A stretch of 64,000 nt of DNA from Comamonas thiooxydans (GTDB lineage Bacteria > Pseudomonadota > Gammaproteobacteria > Burkholderiales > Burkholderiaceae_C). Below the pieces are notes generated by a model, which saw only the letters and a program-made list of their open reading frames with translations, was not told the origin of the DNA and made no database searches. Every line of letters starts with the position of its first letter. Position 1 is the first letter of the stretch. The position numbers and the translations under genes are program-made. Where the stretch lies: NCBI RefSeq assembly GCF_000964545.1, contig NZ_BBVD01000013.1, forward strand, positions 62,001 through 126,000. The letters are read 5' to 3'. This document shows positions 28,213 to 36,845 of the stretch, one piece after another.

Positions 28213-29004
28213 ATGGATACGAACAAAAGCTTTCAAGACAAGGTGGTGCTGGTCACTGGCGGCACCAAGGGCATCGGCAAGGGCATTGCCCAGGCGTTTC
28301 TCGCGGCAGGTGCCACGGTAGTGGTGTGCGGCCGTCAGCAACCTGAAGCGTTGCCAAGCATCAATGGCAGTAGCGCGGACTTCGTTGCATGCGATGTGCG
28401 CGAGGCCCAGGCCGTCAAGGACATGGTCGATGAGGTGCAGCGCCGCCATGGCCGTCTGGACGTTCTCGTCAACAACGCCGGTGGCGCCCCCCATGTGGAT
28501 GCCGCTACGGTGTCTCCGCGCTTTCATGAAAGCGTGCTGCGTCTGAATCTGTTCTCGACCTTGCACGCCTCCCAGGCCGCCAATGCCGTGATGCAGCAGC
28601 AGGATGGCGGTGGCGTGATTGTCTGCATCGGCAGCATCAGCGCGCTGCGTCCTTCCCCCGGTACGGCAGCCTATGGAGCGGCCAAGGCTGCAGTGCTGAG
28701 CCTGGTCAGTTCTCTGGCCGTGGAGTGGGCGCCCAAGGTGCGTGTGGTGGCGGTCAGCCCCGGCCTGGTGCGCACCGAACAGTCGCACCTGCATTTCGGG
28801 GATGAGGCGGGAATTGCCTCTGTCGCCGGGACCATTCCTGCGGGTCGTCTGGCCGAGCCGCAGGACATTGCCAATGCCTGTCTGTATGTGGCTTCCGAAA
28901 ACGCCTCTTACATGAGCGGCACCAATCTGCTGCTGCATGGCGGTGGTGAGCGCCCCGCATTTCTGAGCGCATCGAACTCGGAATCCGTGCAACAAAAACA
29001 CTGA
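28213..29004 (+). CDS. Short-chain dehydrogenase leading the side-chain operon
   Basis: This 263-residue SDR has TGGTKGIG for the cofactor, LVNNAGGAPHVD, Ser in CIGSISA, and YGAAK at the active site. The usual GGG-containing C-terminus (LLLHGGGERP) is present. Start ATG 28213. It is the first gene of a rightward run of tightly spaced genes to 41011, next to the MaoC/DUF35 gene. A 3-hydroxyacyl-CoA or 17-beta-hydroxysteroid-type oxidation during side-chain or ring removal is the likely job. M. tuberculosis has a comparable SDR near its chsH genes. Confidence 0.75.
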   Translation: MDTNKSFQDKVVLVTGGTKGIGKGIAQAFLAAGATVVVCGRQQPEALPSINGSSADFVACDVREAQAVKDMVDEVQRRHGRLDVLVNNAGGAPHVDAATVSPRFHESVLRLNLFSTLHASQAANAVMQQQDGGGVIVCIGSISALRPSPGTAAYGAAKAAVLSLVSSLAVEWAPKVRVVAVSPGLVRTEQSHLHFGDEAGIASVAGTIPAGRLAEPQDIANACLYVASENASYMSGTNLLLHGGGERPAFLSASNSESVQQKH

Positions 29005-29022
29005 ATTTCAAAGGAGACAATC

Positions 29023-29967
29023 TTGACCGATCAAGACTGGATGGCAGAGGTCCGCGCATACGTGGGCAAGCAATACGGGCGTGTCTATGCCTGGGACAAG
29101 GTCAACAGCCCCATGATTCGTCAGTGGAGCGAGCTGATGGGGGTGGCCGTAAAGACCAACAAGGATGGCAAGACCATTGCCCCTCCCGCGATGCTGCAGG
29201 TCTGGTGCATGGAAGGGCCGGTGCAGAACAACTACCCGCCAGGCTCCACGACAGAGAATCCTTATGAAGTTCTGAAGCTGATCGAAGCGCACGACTTTCC
29301 TTCCACCGTGGCGGTGAATTCCGAGCTGAGCTTCGAGCGCGATGTGCTCGAAGGTGAAGACCTGTACTACACGACACGCCTGGAAGCCATCAGCGAAGAG
29401 AAGACCACGGCCCTGGGCACGGGTTACTTTGTCACGCAGATCATGGAGTACTTCTCGATCAAGGCAGCGAATGGCGAAGACGAGAAGGTCGGCCAGTTGA
29501 TGTTCCGCGTCTTCAAGTTCCGTCCCGCCAATGTGCAAAAGGCCGATCCTGCGCAGGCTGCCGCCCCGAAGATCAAGCGACCCGCCCCAGGCGTGAGCGA
29601 TGACAACCGCTTCTTCTGGGAAGGCCTGAAGGAAGGCAAGCTCCTGATTCAGCGCTGCAAGAGCTGCGGCGATCTGCACCATCCACCGGGTCCCGTCTGC
29701 CCCAAGTGCCATTCGTTTGACTGGGACACGGTGGAGGCCAGCGGCAAGGGCACGGTGTACTCGTTCGTGGTCATGCACTACCCCGAAGTACCGCCTTTCG
29801 ACCACCCCAATCCCATCGGTCTGGTGGAGTTGCAGGAGGGCGTGCGTCTGATTGCCCAACTGGTCGGCGTCAAGCCCGGCGAGGTGCAGATCGGTCAGAA
29901 GGTGCAGGTTGAGTTCAACACCTTCGACGGTGATCTGACTCTGGCCCAGTTCCGTCCCGTGGGCTGA
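29023..29967 (+). CDS. MaoC N-terminal/DUF35 fusion (ChsH2-like hydratase subunit)
   Basis: This 314-residue protein joins a MaoC-type hot-dog domain (about 1-170) to a DUF35 domain (about 195-310). The DUF35 part has a zinc ribbon, Cys212, Cys215, Cys226 and Cys229 in RCKSCGDLHHPPGPVCPKCH, and an OB fold. This is the architecture of M. tuberculosis ChsH2, which with ChsH1 hydrates the side-chain enoyl-CoA; its DUF35 part holds the aldolase Ltp2. The small MaoC gene at 31099 and the aldolase-type gene at 31539 supply both partners. The start is TTG 29023 behind AAAGGAGACAATC. Confidence 0.85.
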   Translation: MTDQDWMAEVRAYVGKQYGRVYAWDKVNSPMIRQWSELMGVAVKTNKDGKTIAPPAMLQVWCMEGPVQNNYPPGSTTENPYEVLKLIEAHDFPSTVAVNSELSFERDVLEGEDLYYTTRLEAISEEKTTALGTGYFVTQIMEYFSIKAANGEDEKVGQLMFRVFKFRPANVQKADPAQAAAPKIKRPAPGVSDDNRFFWEGLKEGKLLIQRCKSCGDLHHPPGPVCPKCHSFDWDTVEASGKGTVYSFVVMHYPEVPPFDHPNPIGLVELQEGVRLIAQLVGVKPGEVQIGQKVQVEFNTFDGDLTLAQFRPVG

Positions 29968-29982
29968 TGCGAGGAGACCGTC

Positions 29983-31086
29983 ATGGACTTTCAACTCAGT
30001 GAAGACCAACGTGCATTCGCAGACATGGCGCAAAGCCTGTTTGCAGACTATTGCACCGACGACAAGCTGCGCGAGCACGATGCCTCAGGTCAGCCTTTCA
30101 TGCAGGATCTGTGGCAGCAGTGCGTGGCTGCGGGCCTGCACAGCATCCTGGTGCCGGAAGCTGCCGGCGGCCTGGGTCTGGGAATGAGCGAGATGCTGGC
30201 CGTGCTGGAGCAGCAAGGCCGTGCGCTGGCGCAGGTTCCGCTGTGGCAGCAGCAGGTCGCTGCGACCGCGATTGCCAGGTTTGCCGAGGGACAGGACGCA
30301 GTCGTTCAGTCCGCCATGCAGGGCGAGTTGCTGGCTCTGTCGCTGCAGGCTGCAGTGGCTACACGCGGGCCGGCGCTTGAGCTGCAGGGTGAGCGACTCA
30401 AAGGCCAGCTGCAAGCCGTGCCGCTGGGCGAGCAGGCCCGGGTGGCTCTGGTGGCGGCGGCGGCGGGCGATGAGATCAAGCTGGTGCTGGTGAGCCTGCA
30501 GGCGGATGGCGTCAGCCGCGTGGCCGGCATGCGCGAAGACTACTGTGCGGTGGCCGACATCAGCTTTCGCAACACGCCGGTGCTGGCCGTGCTGGGCGGC
30601 CGTGCGCTGGACTGGGTCAACGAAATGGCAATCGCCTGCCTGGCCAGCCTGCAGCAGGGCGTGACACAGGAGCAGTTGCGCCGCACCGTGGAGTATGTGA
30701 GCGAGCGCAAGCAGTTCGACCGTCCCATCGGTACTTTCCAGCTGGTGCAGGGCCAGATGGCCGACGGCTACATCCTCATGCAGGCGCAGCGCAGCGCACT
30801 GAGCCAGCTGGTCTGGCGTCTGGATGCCGGCCTGCCTTGCACGCCGCAGGCCCACGCGGTGCGCGCCCAGTCCAACGAGCTGGGCCTGAAGGTAGGCCGC
30901 GTTGCGCAGCATGTGCATGGCGGCATGGGCGTGGATGTGACCTATCACATTCACCGCTTCATGTTCTGGTGTCGTGCACTGGCTGCCGAGCTCGGCAGTG
31001 CCGAGCAGCACCTGCAAGCGCTGGGCCAGTGGCTCGCAGACAACGACACGCTCGGCTGGAAGTACGACCTGCCCGAAGACCGCTAA
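29983..31086 (+). CDS. Acyl-CoA dehydrogenase-like subunit (pair 1, non-canonical)
   Basis: This 367-residue acyl-CoA dehydrogenase-family protein has an N-terminal helical domain (MDFQLSEDQRAFADMAQSLF) and a C-terminal helical domain with VEYVSERKQFDRPIGTFQLVQGQMAD and HVHGGMGVDVTYHIHR. The middle beta domain is shortened and lacks the usual SEPxAGSD flavin/substrate motif. In actinobacterial and Pseudomonas steroid degraders such divergent chains form heterotetramers with a canonical partner (FadE28/29-type). The canonical partner here is probably the gene at 32738. ATG 29983 follows GAGGAGACCGTC. Confidence 0.8.
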   Translation: MDFQLSEDQRAFADMAQSLFADYCTDDKLREHDASGQPFMQDLWQQCVAAGLHSILVPEAAGGLGLGMSEMLAVLEQQGRALAQVPLWQQQVAATAIARFAEGQDAVVQSAMQGELLALSLQAAVATRGPALELQGERLKGQLQAVPLGEQARVALVAAAAGDEIKLVLVSLQADGVSRVAGMREDYCAVADISFRNTPVLAVLGGRALDWVNEMAIACLASLQQGVTQEQLRRTVEYVSERKQFDRPIGTFQLVQGQMADGYILMQAQRSALSQLVWRLDAGLPCTPQAHAVRAQSNELGLKVGRVAQHVHGGMGVDVTYHIHRFMFWCRALAAELGSAEQHLQALGQWLADNDTLGWKYDLPEDR

Positions 31087-31098
31087 GGAGACAACAAC

Positions 31099-31515
31099 AT
31101 GGCAAATCAATCTATTCGCTTCGAGTCGGTGAACGTGGGCGACGAACTGCAGCCCGTCAGCGTGCCCATCACCGTGCCGCTGATTGCCGGCGGCGCCATC
31201 GCCACGCGTGACTATTTCCCCGGACATCATGACCGCGATGCCGCACGCGAGCTGGGTTCACCCCATATCTTCATGAACATCCTGACCACCAACGGTCTGG
31301 TACAGAGCTTTGTCGAGAGCTGGGCTGGCGACGATGCGCGTCTCATGGATCTGAAGATTCGCCTGGGCGCGCCCAACTATCCCGGCGACACCATGAAGTT
31401 CACGGGCTCCGTGACCGAGAAGAACGAGGCCACGCGCAGCGTTCAGATCACGCTCAAGGGCAGCAATTCCATGGGCTCTCACGTCAGCGGCACTGTGCAA
31501 GTGGCCCTGGCCTAA
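31099..31515 (+). CDS. Small MaoC-type hydratase subunit (ChsH1-like)
   Basis: This 138-residue single hot-dog protein has the hydratase motif TRDYFPGHHDRDAARELGSP with Asp38 and His43, the likely catalytic pair. It then has IFMNILTTNGLVQSFVESWAG and a late FPGDT-like APNYPGDTMKF, as in ChsH1. It should pair with the MaoC half of the 29023 protein to hydrate a steroid side-chain enoyl-CoA. AAGGAGACAACAAC precedes the ATG. Confidence 0.83.
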   Translation: MANQSIRFESVNVGDELQPVSVPITVPLIAGGAIATRDYFPGHHDRDAARELGSPHIFMNILTTNGLVQSFVESWAGDDARLMDLKIRLGAPNYPGDTMKFTGSVTEKNEATRSVQITLKGSNSMGSHVSGTVQVALA

Positions 31516-31538
31516 GAACAACAAGCGGAGACATTCCT

Positions 31539-32720
31539 GTGAACGATATGAATATTTCCGGTCGCGCCGCCATTGTGGGTCTGGGTGCAACAGAATTTTC
31601 CAAGAACTCGGGCCGTACCGAGCTGCGTCTGGCCATGGAGGCCACGCTGGCTGCGCTGAGCGATGCCGGCATCGACCCCAAGGAAGTGGACGGCTTTTCC
31701 TCGTACTCCGTGGACAAGGTCCCCGAGTATGAAATCGCCCGTCTGCTCGGGGCTCGCAATGTGAGCTTTTTCTCGCAGGTTCCGCATGGCGGTGGCGCGG
31801 CCTGCGGCCCCGTGCTGCATGCGGCCATGGCCGTGGCCACGGGCATTGCCAAGACCGTCGTGGTCTACCGCGCCATGAATGAGCGCAGCTGGTACCGCTT
31901 TGGCACCGGAAGCTATGGTTTTGGTAGCACACCATTCTTTGACAATGTGAACTATGGCTGGTACATGCCCCACGGCTTTCATACGCCGGCATCCTGGGTG
32001 GGCATGTTTGCCCGCCGCTATATGCATGCCTTCGGTGCGACCAGCGAGGACTTCGGCCGCGTGGCCGTGGCCGTGCGCGACTTTGCAGCCACCAATCCCA
32101 ACGCATTCTTCTACGGCAAGCCCATCACACTGGAGGAGCACCAGGCCAGCCGCTGGATCTGCGAGCCGCTGCACCTGCTGGACTGCTGTCAGGAGTCCGA
32201 CGGGGCCGTGGCCATGGTCATCACATCGAGCGACCGTGCCCGTGAGATGAAGGCCAAGCCGGTCTACATCAAGGCGGCTGCCCAGGGTATCTCTGACGGT
32301 CAGCAGTCCATGACCTCGTTTTACCGCGAGGACATCACCGGCCTGCCTGAAATGGGGCATGTCGCCAGCCAGCTGTGGCAGCAAAGCCGCCTGACTCCCA
32401 AGGATGTGCAAAGCGCAGTGCTGTACGACCATTTTTCGCCCTTTGTGCTGCCTCAGCTCGAGGAGTTCGGTTTCGTCAAGCGCGGCGAGGCCAAGGATTT
32501 CATTCGCGCCGGCGAGCATGCACGCGGCGGCTCCATGCCCATCAACACCCATGGCGGCCAGCTGGGCGAAGCCTATATCCATGGCATGAACGGCATTGCC
32601 GAAGCCGTGCGCCAGATCCGTGGCAGCTCCGTCAATCAGGTCAAGGACGTGCACAACATGGTGGTGACCGCCGGTACAGGCGTGCCCACCAGCGGCCTGA
32701 TTCTGGGCGACGAGGCCTGA
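31539..32720 (+). CDS. SCP2-thiolase-type steroid side-chain aldolase (Ltp2/Sal1-like)
   Basis: This 393-residue thiolase-fold protein of the lipid-transfer group has an opening AAIVGLGATEFSKNSGRTE, PHGGGAACGPVLHAAMAVATG, VLYDHFSPFVLPQLEEFG and the late NTHGGQLGEAYIHGMNG. The SACASG-like nucleophile loop of true thiolases is replaced. Ltp2/Sal1-type members are aldolases that release the side-chain remnant after ChsH1/ChsH2 hydration, docking on DUF35. The gene order here (DUF35, ACAD, MaoC, aldolase) fits that. It starts with GTG 31539 after AGCGGAGACATTCCT. Confidence 0.8.
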   Translation: MNDMNISGRAAIVGLGATEFSKNSGRTELRLAMEATLAALSDAGIDPKEVDGFSSYSVDKVPEYEIARLLGARNVSFFSQVPHGGGAACGPVLHAAMAVATGIAKTVVVYRAMNERSWYRFGTGSYGFGSTPFFDNVNYGWYMPHGFHTPASWVGMFARRYMHAFGATSEDFGRVAVAVRDFAATNPNAFFYGKPITLEEHQASRWICEPLHLLDCCQESDGAVAMVITSSDRAREMKAKPVYIKAAAQGISDGQQSMTSFYREDITGLPEMGHVASQLWQQSRLTPKDVQSAVLYDHFSPFVLPQLEEFGFVKRGEAKDFIRAGEHARGGSMPINTHGGQLGEAYIHGMNGIAEAVRQIRGSSVNQVKDVHNMVVTAGTGVPTSGLILGDEA

Positions 32721-32737
32721 TTGCAAGGGAGACATTC

Positions 32738-33919
32738 ATGTTCATTGACCTGACTCCCGAGCAGCATGCGCTGCGCCTGAAGTGCCGTGACTACTTTCAG
32801 GCGTTGATGACGCCCGAGCTCAAGGCCCGCATGCGCGGCGCAGAGGGCGGCGACGAGTACCGCGAACTGATCCGCAAGATGGGGCGGGACGGCTGGCTGG
32901 CCATAGGCTGGCCCAAGGAATTCGGCGGCCAGGGCCTGTCGGCCACCGAGCAGTTGATCTTCTTTGAGGAAGCCAATATTGCCGGAGCTCCCCTGCCTTT
33001 CGTCACCATCAGCACCGTCGGCCCCGCGCTGATGGAGCATGGCACCGAGGCGCAGAAGCAGGAGTTTCTGCCCGGCATGGCCAGCGGCGACATCATTTTC
33101 GCCATTGGCTACTCCGAGCCCGGTGCTGGCTCCGACCTCGCCATGCTCAAGACACAGGCTCAGCTGCAGGGCGATCTTCAGACCGGGCATTTCGTGGTCA
33201 ACGGCCAGAAGCTGTGGACTTCGGGCATCGAATCTGCCGACTATGTGTGGCTGGCCGCACGTACCAACCAGGAACTGGCTCGCCACAAGGGTATTTCCAT
33301 CATGGTGGTGGATACCAGGGACAAGGGCTTTTCGCATACGCTGATTCAGACCGTGGGCAACTACACGGCAGCCACGTACTTCGACAACGTTGAAGTGCCG
33401 GCAGCACGTTTGATCGGCGAGCTCAATGGGGGCTGGAAGCTGATCACTGCACAGCTCAACCACGAGCGCCTGGGTCTGGGGGCCTGGTCGGACAAGGTGT
33501 TCGCCCCCTTCGTCAAGGTGCTGCAATGGGCCAAGGCCAAGGATGAGCAGGGCCGTCGCGCTGTCGATCAGGCCTGGGTGCGACGCAGTCTGGCGGAGTG
33601 CTATGCCCGCCTTGAAGCCATGCGACTGACCAACTTCCGCATCGCGGCCAGTCTGGAAGCCGGTGCCATGGACGTGAGCCTGGCATCTGCCACCAAGGTC
33701 TATGGCTCGGAAGGCGTGGTCGAGGTGCTGCATCGATTGATGGACATCGTGGGCAGCAGCGCTCTGGTGCGTGGTGGCTCGGTGGCTTCCTATCTGATGG
33801 GCGAGCTGGAGTATGAGCTGCGCGCCTCCACCATCAACACCTTCGGTGGCGGCACGAACGAGATTCAGCGCGAGCTGATTGCCCAGTTCGGCCTCGGCAT
33901 GCCGCGCCCCCAGCGCTGA
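32738..33919 (+). CDS. Acyl-CoA dehydrogenase (pair 1, canonical)
   Basis: This 393-residue FAD-dependent acyl-CoA dehydrogenase has the canonical middle-domain motif YSEPGAGSD at 125-133 and WTSGIESADY. The C-terminal FGGGTNEIQRELIAQFGLG segment is typical of the family. It probably forms a heteromer with the motif-lacking subunit at 29983. AAGGGAGACATTC precedes ATG 32738, 17 bases after the aldolase gene. The role is alpha,beta-desaturation of a steroid-CoA side chain before hydration. Confidence 0.85.
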   Translation: MFIDLTPEQHALRLKCRDYFQALMTPELKARMRGAEGGDEYRELIRKMGRDGWLAIGWPKEFGGQGLSATEQLIFFEEANIAGAPLPFVTISTVGPALMEHGTEAQKQEFLPGMASGDIIFAIGYSEPGAGSDLAMLKTQAQLQGDLQTGHFVVNGQKLWTSGIESADYVWLAARTNQELARHKGISIMVVDTRDKGFSHTLIQTVGNYTAATYFDNVEVPAARLIGELNGGWKLITAQLNHERLGLGAWSDKVFAPFVKVLQWAKAKDEQGRRAVDQAWVRRSLAECYARLEAMRLTNFRIAASLEAGAMDVSLASATKVYGSEGVVEVLHRLMDIVGSSALVRGGSVASYLMGELEYELRASTINTFGGGTNEIQRELIAQFGLGMPRPQR

Positions 33920-33961
33920 TCGAAGACATCTCACACATAACAAATACCAAGGAGACATGTG

Positions 33962-35773
33962 ATGAGCGACACGACTGTGGTGTCGCGCGAGCAGACCCAG
34001 CTCAAGCTGGATCGTCGCGCGCCCATTGCGGCCAAGTACCTGGCCGATACGCCCTACACCATGGCTGATCGTCTGGAGGACTGTGCGCGAGATTTCGGCG
34101 AGCGCATCTTTCTGACCGAGGGCGATGTGCGCTACACCTATGCGCAATTCAACCAGCGCGCCAATCAAGTGGCACGTGCGTTGCACGAGCAGGGTGTGAG
34201 AAAGGGCGATGTGGTGGCCATGGCCATCGAGAATCGCCCAGCCTTCTTCTTTGCCTGGTTTGGCGTGGCCAAGCTGGGTGCCGTGGTGGCCTTCATCAAC
34301 ACCCATGTGATGGGCAAGCCTCTGACGCACGCACTGGAGGTGACCAACGCCAGCCATGTGATCGTGGGCGAGGAGTGCGCAGAGCGCTTTGCGCAGACCG
34401 AAGGACTGAACACCGCGCTGAGCTACTGGCACTGGCCGGATGAAGTGCGCCCCGCCGCGGCGGGAGTTCTGCAGCAGTTCGGCTCTGATTTGCAGGCTCT
34501 TGCCATGAGCCGGGACGGCACGGCCGTACCGCTGGAGTGGCGCGAGGGCGTGGTGGCCGGCGATACGGCGCAGTACATATTCACCTCCGGCACCACCGGC
34601 CTGCCGAAGGCCGCGGTCATCAGCCATGCACGCTGGCTGATGGCGGGGGACTCCATGCAGCTGCTGTGGGAAATCACCCGGGATGACTGCTTCTACTGCT
34701 TTTTGCCGCTCTACCACGGCGCGGCTTCCATGTCGCTGACGGCAACCGCCATGGCTGCAGGAGCGCGCATCGTGGTGCGCCGCAAGTTCAGCCGCAGCGA
34801 GTTCTGGCGCGATATCCGCGCACATGGCATTACCTTTTGCCAGTATGTGGGGGAGATCTGCCGCTTCCTGCTCAGCGCGCCCGCGACGGACAGCGACCGG
34901 GAGCACAGCTTGCGCAAGATGGCCGGAACCGGTCTCACGCCCGAGATCTGGCAGCAATGGACATCGCGCTTTGGCGCCGTGTTCCAGATCTATGAAGGCT
35001 GGGGAGGCACGGAGTCCAACACCAATACCATCAACCTGGACAATCGCATCGGCTCCTGCGGCCGCGTTCCCTTCTGGGAAAAAACCAATTTGCGCCTGGT
35101 TCGCTACGACCAGGAAAAAGGCGATTACATCCGGGATGAAAACGGTTTCTTGCAATTGGCCGGCGTGAACGAGCCCGGCGAGGCCATCGGCATGGTCATC
35201 CAGTATCCCGGTGTGGTTGCCGGGCGCTTTGAAGGCTATACCAGCGAGGAGGCCTCCGAAAAGAAGCTGCTGCGCAATGTCTTCCAGCAGGGCGATGTGT
35301 GGTGGACATCGGGCGACCTGCTGCGCTGCGACGAAGACGGCTACTGCTGGTTTGTGGACCGTATCGGCGATACCTTCCGCTGGAAGAGCGAGAACGTCTC
35401 GACCATGGAGGTCAGCGACGCACTCGGGGACTTTCAGGGGCTGGATGCGATTACCGTCTATGGTGTGCAGGTTCCCGGTCACGGTGGCCGTGCGGGCATG
35501 GCAGCGTTGGTGATGCATGAGGGAGCCCAATTCGATCCCAAGGCCTTCTGGAAGATGGCCATCGCTCGTCTGCCGCGTTATGCGGCACCACTGTTCGTGC
35601 GTCTGATGGATACGCCGGACATGACCGGCAACTACAAGCTGCGCAAGGTGGATCTGCAAAAACAGGGCTATGACAGCGCTCAGACTGGCGACCCGCTGTT
35701 TGTACGCAATGACAAGCTGCAGACCTATGTGCCGCTGAACGCTGCAACGCTTGAAGAGGCTCTGCGTGGATAG
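33962..35773 (+). CDS. Acyl-CoA ligase (FATP/FadD17-like), steroid side-chain activation
   Basis: This 603-residue adenylate-forming enzyme has the P-loop TSGTTGLPKAAV at 208-219, EGWGGTESNTN as the A5 region, WTSGDLLRCDEDGYCWFVDRIGDTFRWKSENVS as the hinge region, and TGNYKLRKVDL with the terminal catalytic lysine. It resembles the FATP/very-long-chain type rather than short-chain ligases. It should activate a steroid carboxylic acid, such as a C24 or C22 side chain. An AAGGAGACATGTG site precedes ATG 33962. It overlaps the next start by a few bases. Confidence 0.85.
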   Translation: MSDTTVVSREQTQLKLDRRAPIAAKYLADTPYTMADRLEDCARDFGERIFLTEGDVRYTYAQFNQRANQVARALHEQGVRKGDVVAMAIENRPAFFFAWFGVAKLGAVVAFINTHVMGKPLTHALEVTNASHVIVGEECAERFAQTEGLNTALSYWHWPDEVRPAAAGVLQQFGSDLQALAMSRDGTAVPLEWREGVVAGDTAQYIFTSGTTGLPKAAVISHARWLMAGDSMQLLWEITRDDCFYCFLPLYHGAASMSLTATAMAAGARIVVRRKFSRSEFWRDIRAHGITFCQYVGEICRFLLSAPATDSDREHSLRKMAGTGLTPEIWQQWTSRFGAVFQIYEGWGGTESNTNTINLDNRIGSCGRVPFWEKTNLRLVRYDQEKGDYIRDENGFLQLAGVNEPGEAIGMVIQYPGVVAGRFEGYTSEEASEKKLLRNVFQQGDVWWTSGDLLRCDEDGYCWFVDRIGDTFRWKSENVSTMEVSDALGDFQGLDAITVYGVQVPGHGGRAGMAALVMHEGAQFDPKAFWKMAIARLPRYAAPLFVRLMDTPDMTGNYKLRKVDLQKQGYDSAQTGDPLFVRNDKLQTYVPLNAATLEEALRG

Positions 35774-36833
35774 CGCCGTCGCGCAGGAGCGCGTACGGGC
35801 CAAGCCCGCAGATGTGCTGCGTTATCCCTTTGCGCCGCCTGCAGCCGATGGCAGCCATGTGGAGATCGTCCCCGGCCTGCTGTGGCTGCGCATGCCCATG
35901 CCCATGGCTCTGGACCATATCAATGTCTATCTGCTCAGGGACGGCGACGGCTGGGCGGTGGTGGATACGGGGCTGGGAATTCCCGGCACCTTCGAGCTGT
36001 GGGAGAAGATCTTCACGGAGAAATTGGCCGGCCAGCCGCTGACCCGTGTGATCTGCACCCACTGTCACTACGACCATGCGGGTGCGGCATGGTGGTTGCA
36101 GGAGCGCTTTGGCGTGCCGCTGCTCATGAGCTATGGCGAGTTCATGATGCTGCGCTCGCTGATGGGGCCACCGCCCGATCCTCTGCCCGAGGCGCATCGC
36201 GAGTTCTATGCGCGTGCCGGGGTGAGCAGCGAAGAGCTGGACGACATGCTGGCTGCCATGCGCAAGGATCCGTTCATGCCCAGGCAGCCCAGCCATTACC
36301 AGCGCATTCGTCCGGGTGAGGTGCTGCAGATCGGGGAGCGCCGATGGCGCATTGTGCTGGGCGAGGGGCACTCGCCCGAGCATGCCTGTCTGTATTGCGA
36401 GGAAGACGGCATTTTGCTGGCCGGTGATCAGGTGCTGCCGCGCATCACCTCGAATGTGATGGTCAGCCCCATCGAGCCCGAGGGCAATCCGCTCAAGCTC
36501 TGGATCGATTCGCTGCATCGTTTGCGTGAGCTGCCGGCCGAGACCTTGGTGCTTCCATCGCACCAGGGCGTTTTCTACGGCCTGCATGAGCGCCTGGTGC
36601 AGGTGCTCGAGCACCATGCCGAGCAGTTTGCACTGCTGACCGGACATCTGGGCCAGGTGGGGCGTGCAACGGCTGCGGAGCTGGTGCCCGTGCTCTTTCC
36701 CAGGCTGCGCAGCCCCGTGGATCGCCTGATGGCACTAGGGGAAACGATAGCCCATTTGAACCTGCTTCACCAGGATGGAACGCTGCTGCGAACCTCGGGT
36801 GAGGGCAAGATTGCATATTTCTCGTTGGCCTGA
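35766..36833 (+). CDS. Metallo-beta-lactamase-fold hydrolase
   Basis: This cytoplasmic hydrolase of about 355 residues has the canonical metal motif THCHYDHAG, later LGEGHSPEHACLY (third His) and LLAGDQVLPRITSN (bridging Asp), and LVLPSHQGVF near the end. It is of the glyoxalase II-like subgroup with an extra C-terminal helical region of about 90 residues. A thioesterase or lactone/ester hydrolase role in CoA recycling is plausible in this operon. I chose GTG 35766, which overlaps the ligase stop; the GAAGAGG just before it is a good site. It contrasts with the degenerate family member at 12413. Confidence 0.8.
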   Translation: MDSAVAQERVRAKPADVLRYPFAPPAADGSHVEIVPGLLWLRMPMPMALDHINVYLLRDGDGWAVVDTGLGIPGTFELWEKIFTEKLAGQPLTRVICTHCHYDHAGAAWWLQERFGVPLLMSYGEFMMLRSLMGPPPDPLPEAHREFYARAGVSSEELDDMLAAMRKDPFMPRQPSHYQRIRPGEVLQIGERRWRIVLGEGHSPEHACLYCEEDGILLAGDQVLPRITSNVMVSPIEPEGNPLKLWIDSLHRLRELPAETLVLPSHQGVFYGLHERLVQVLEHHAEQFALLTGHLGQVGRATAAELVPVLFPRLRSPVDRLMALGETIAHLNLLHQDGTLLRTSGEGKIAYFSLA

Positions 36834-36845
36834 GGTGAGGAAGCC

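Noticed and set aside
32636..35803. A 1055-codon open frame on the minus strand
   Set aside because: It is antisense to the acyl-CoA dehydrogenase and ligase genes, has no recognisable domain and reflects GC-rich codon bias.
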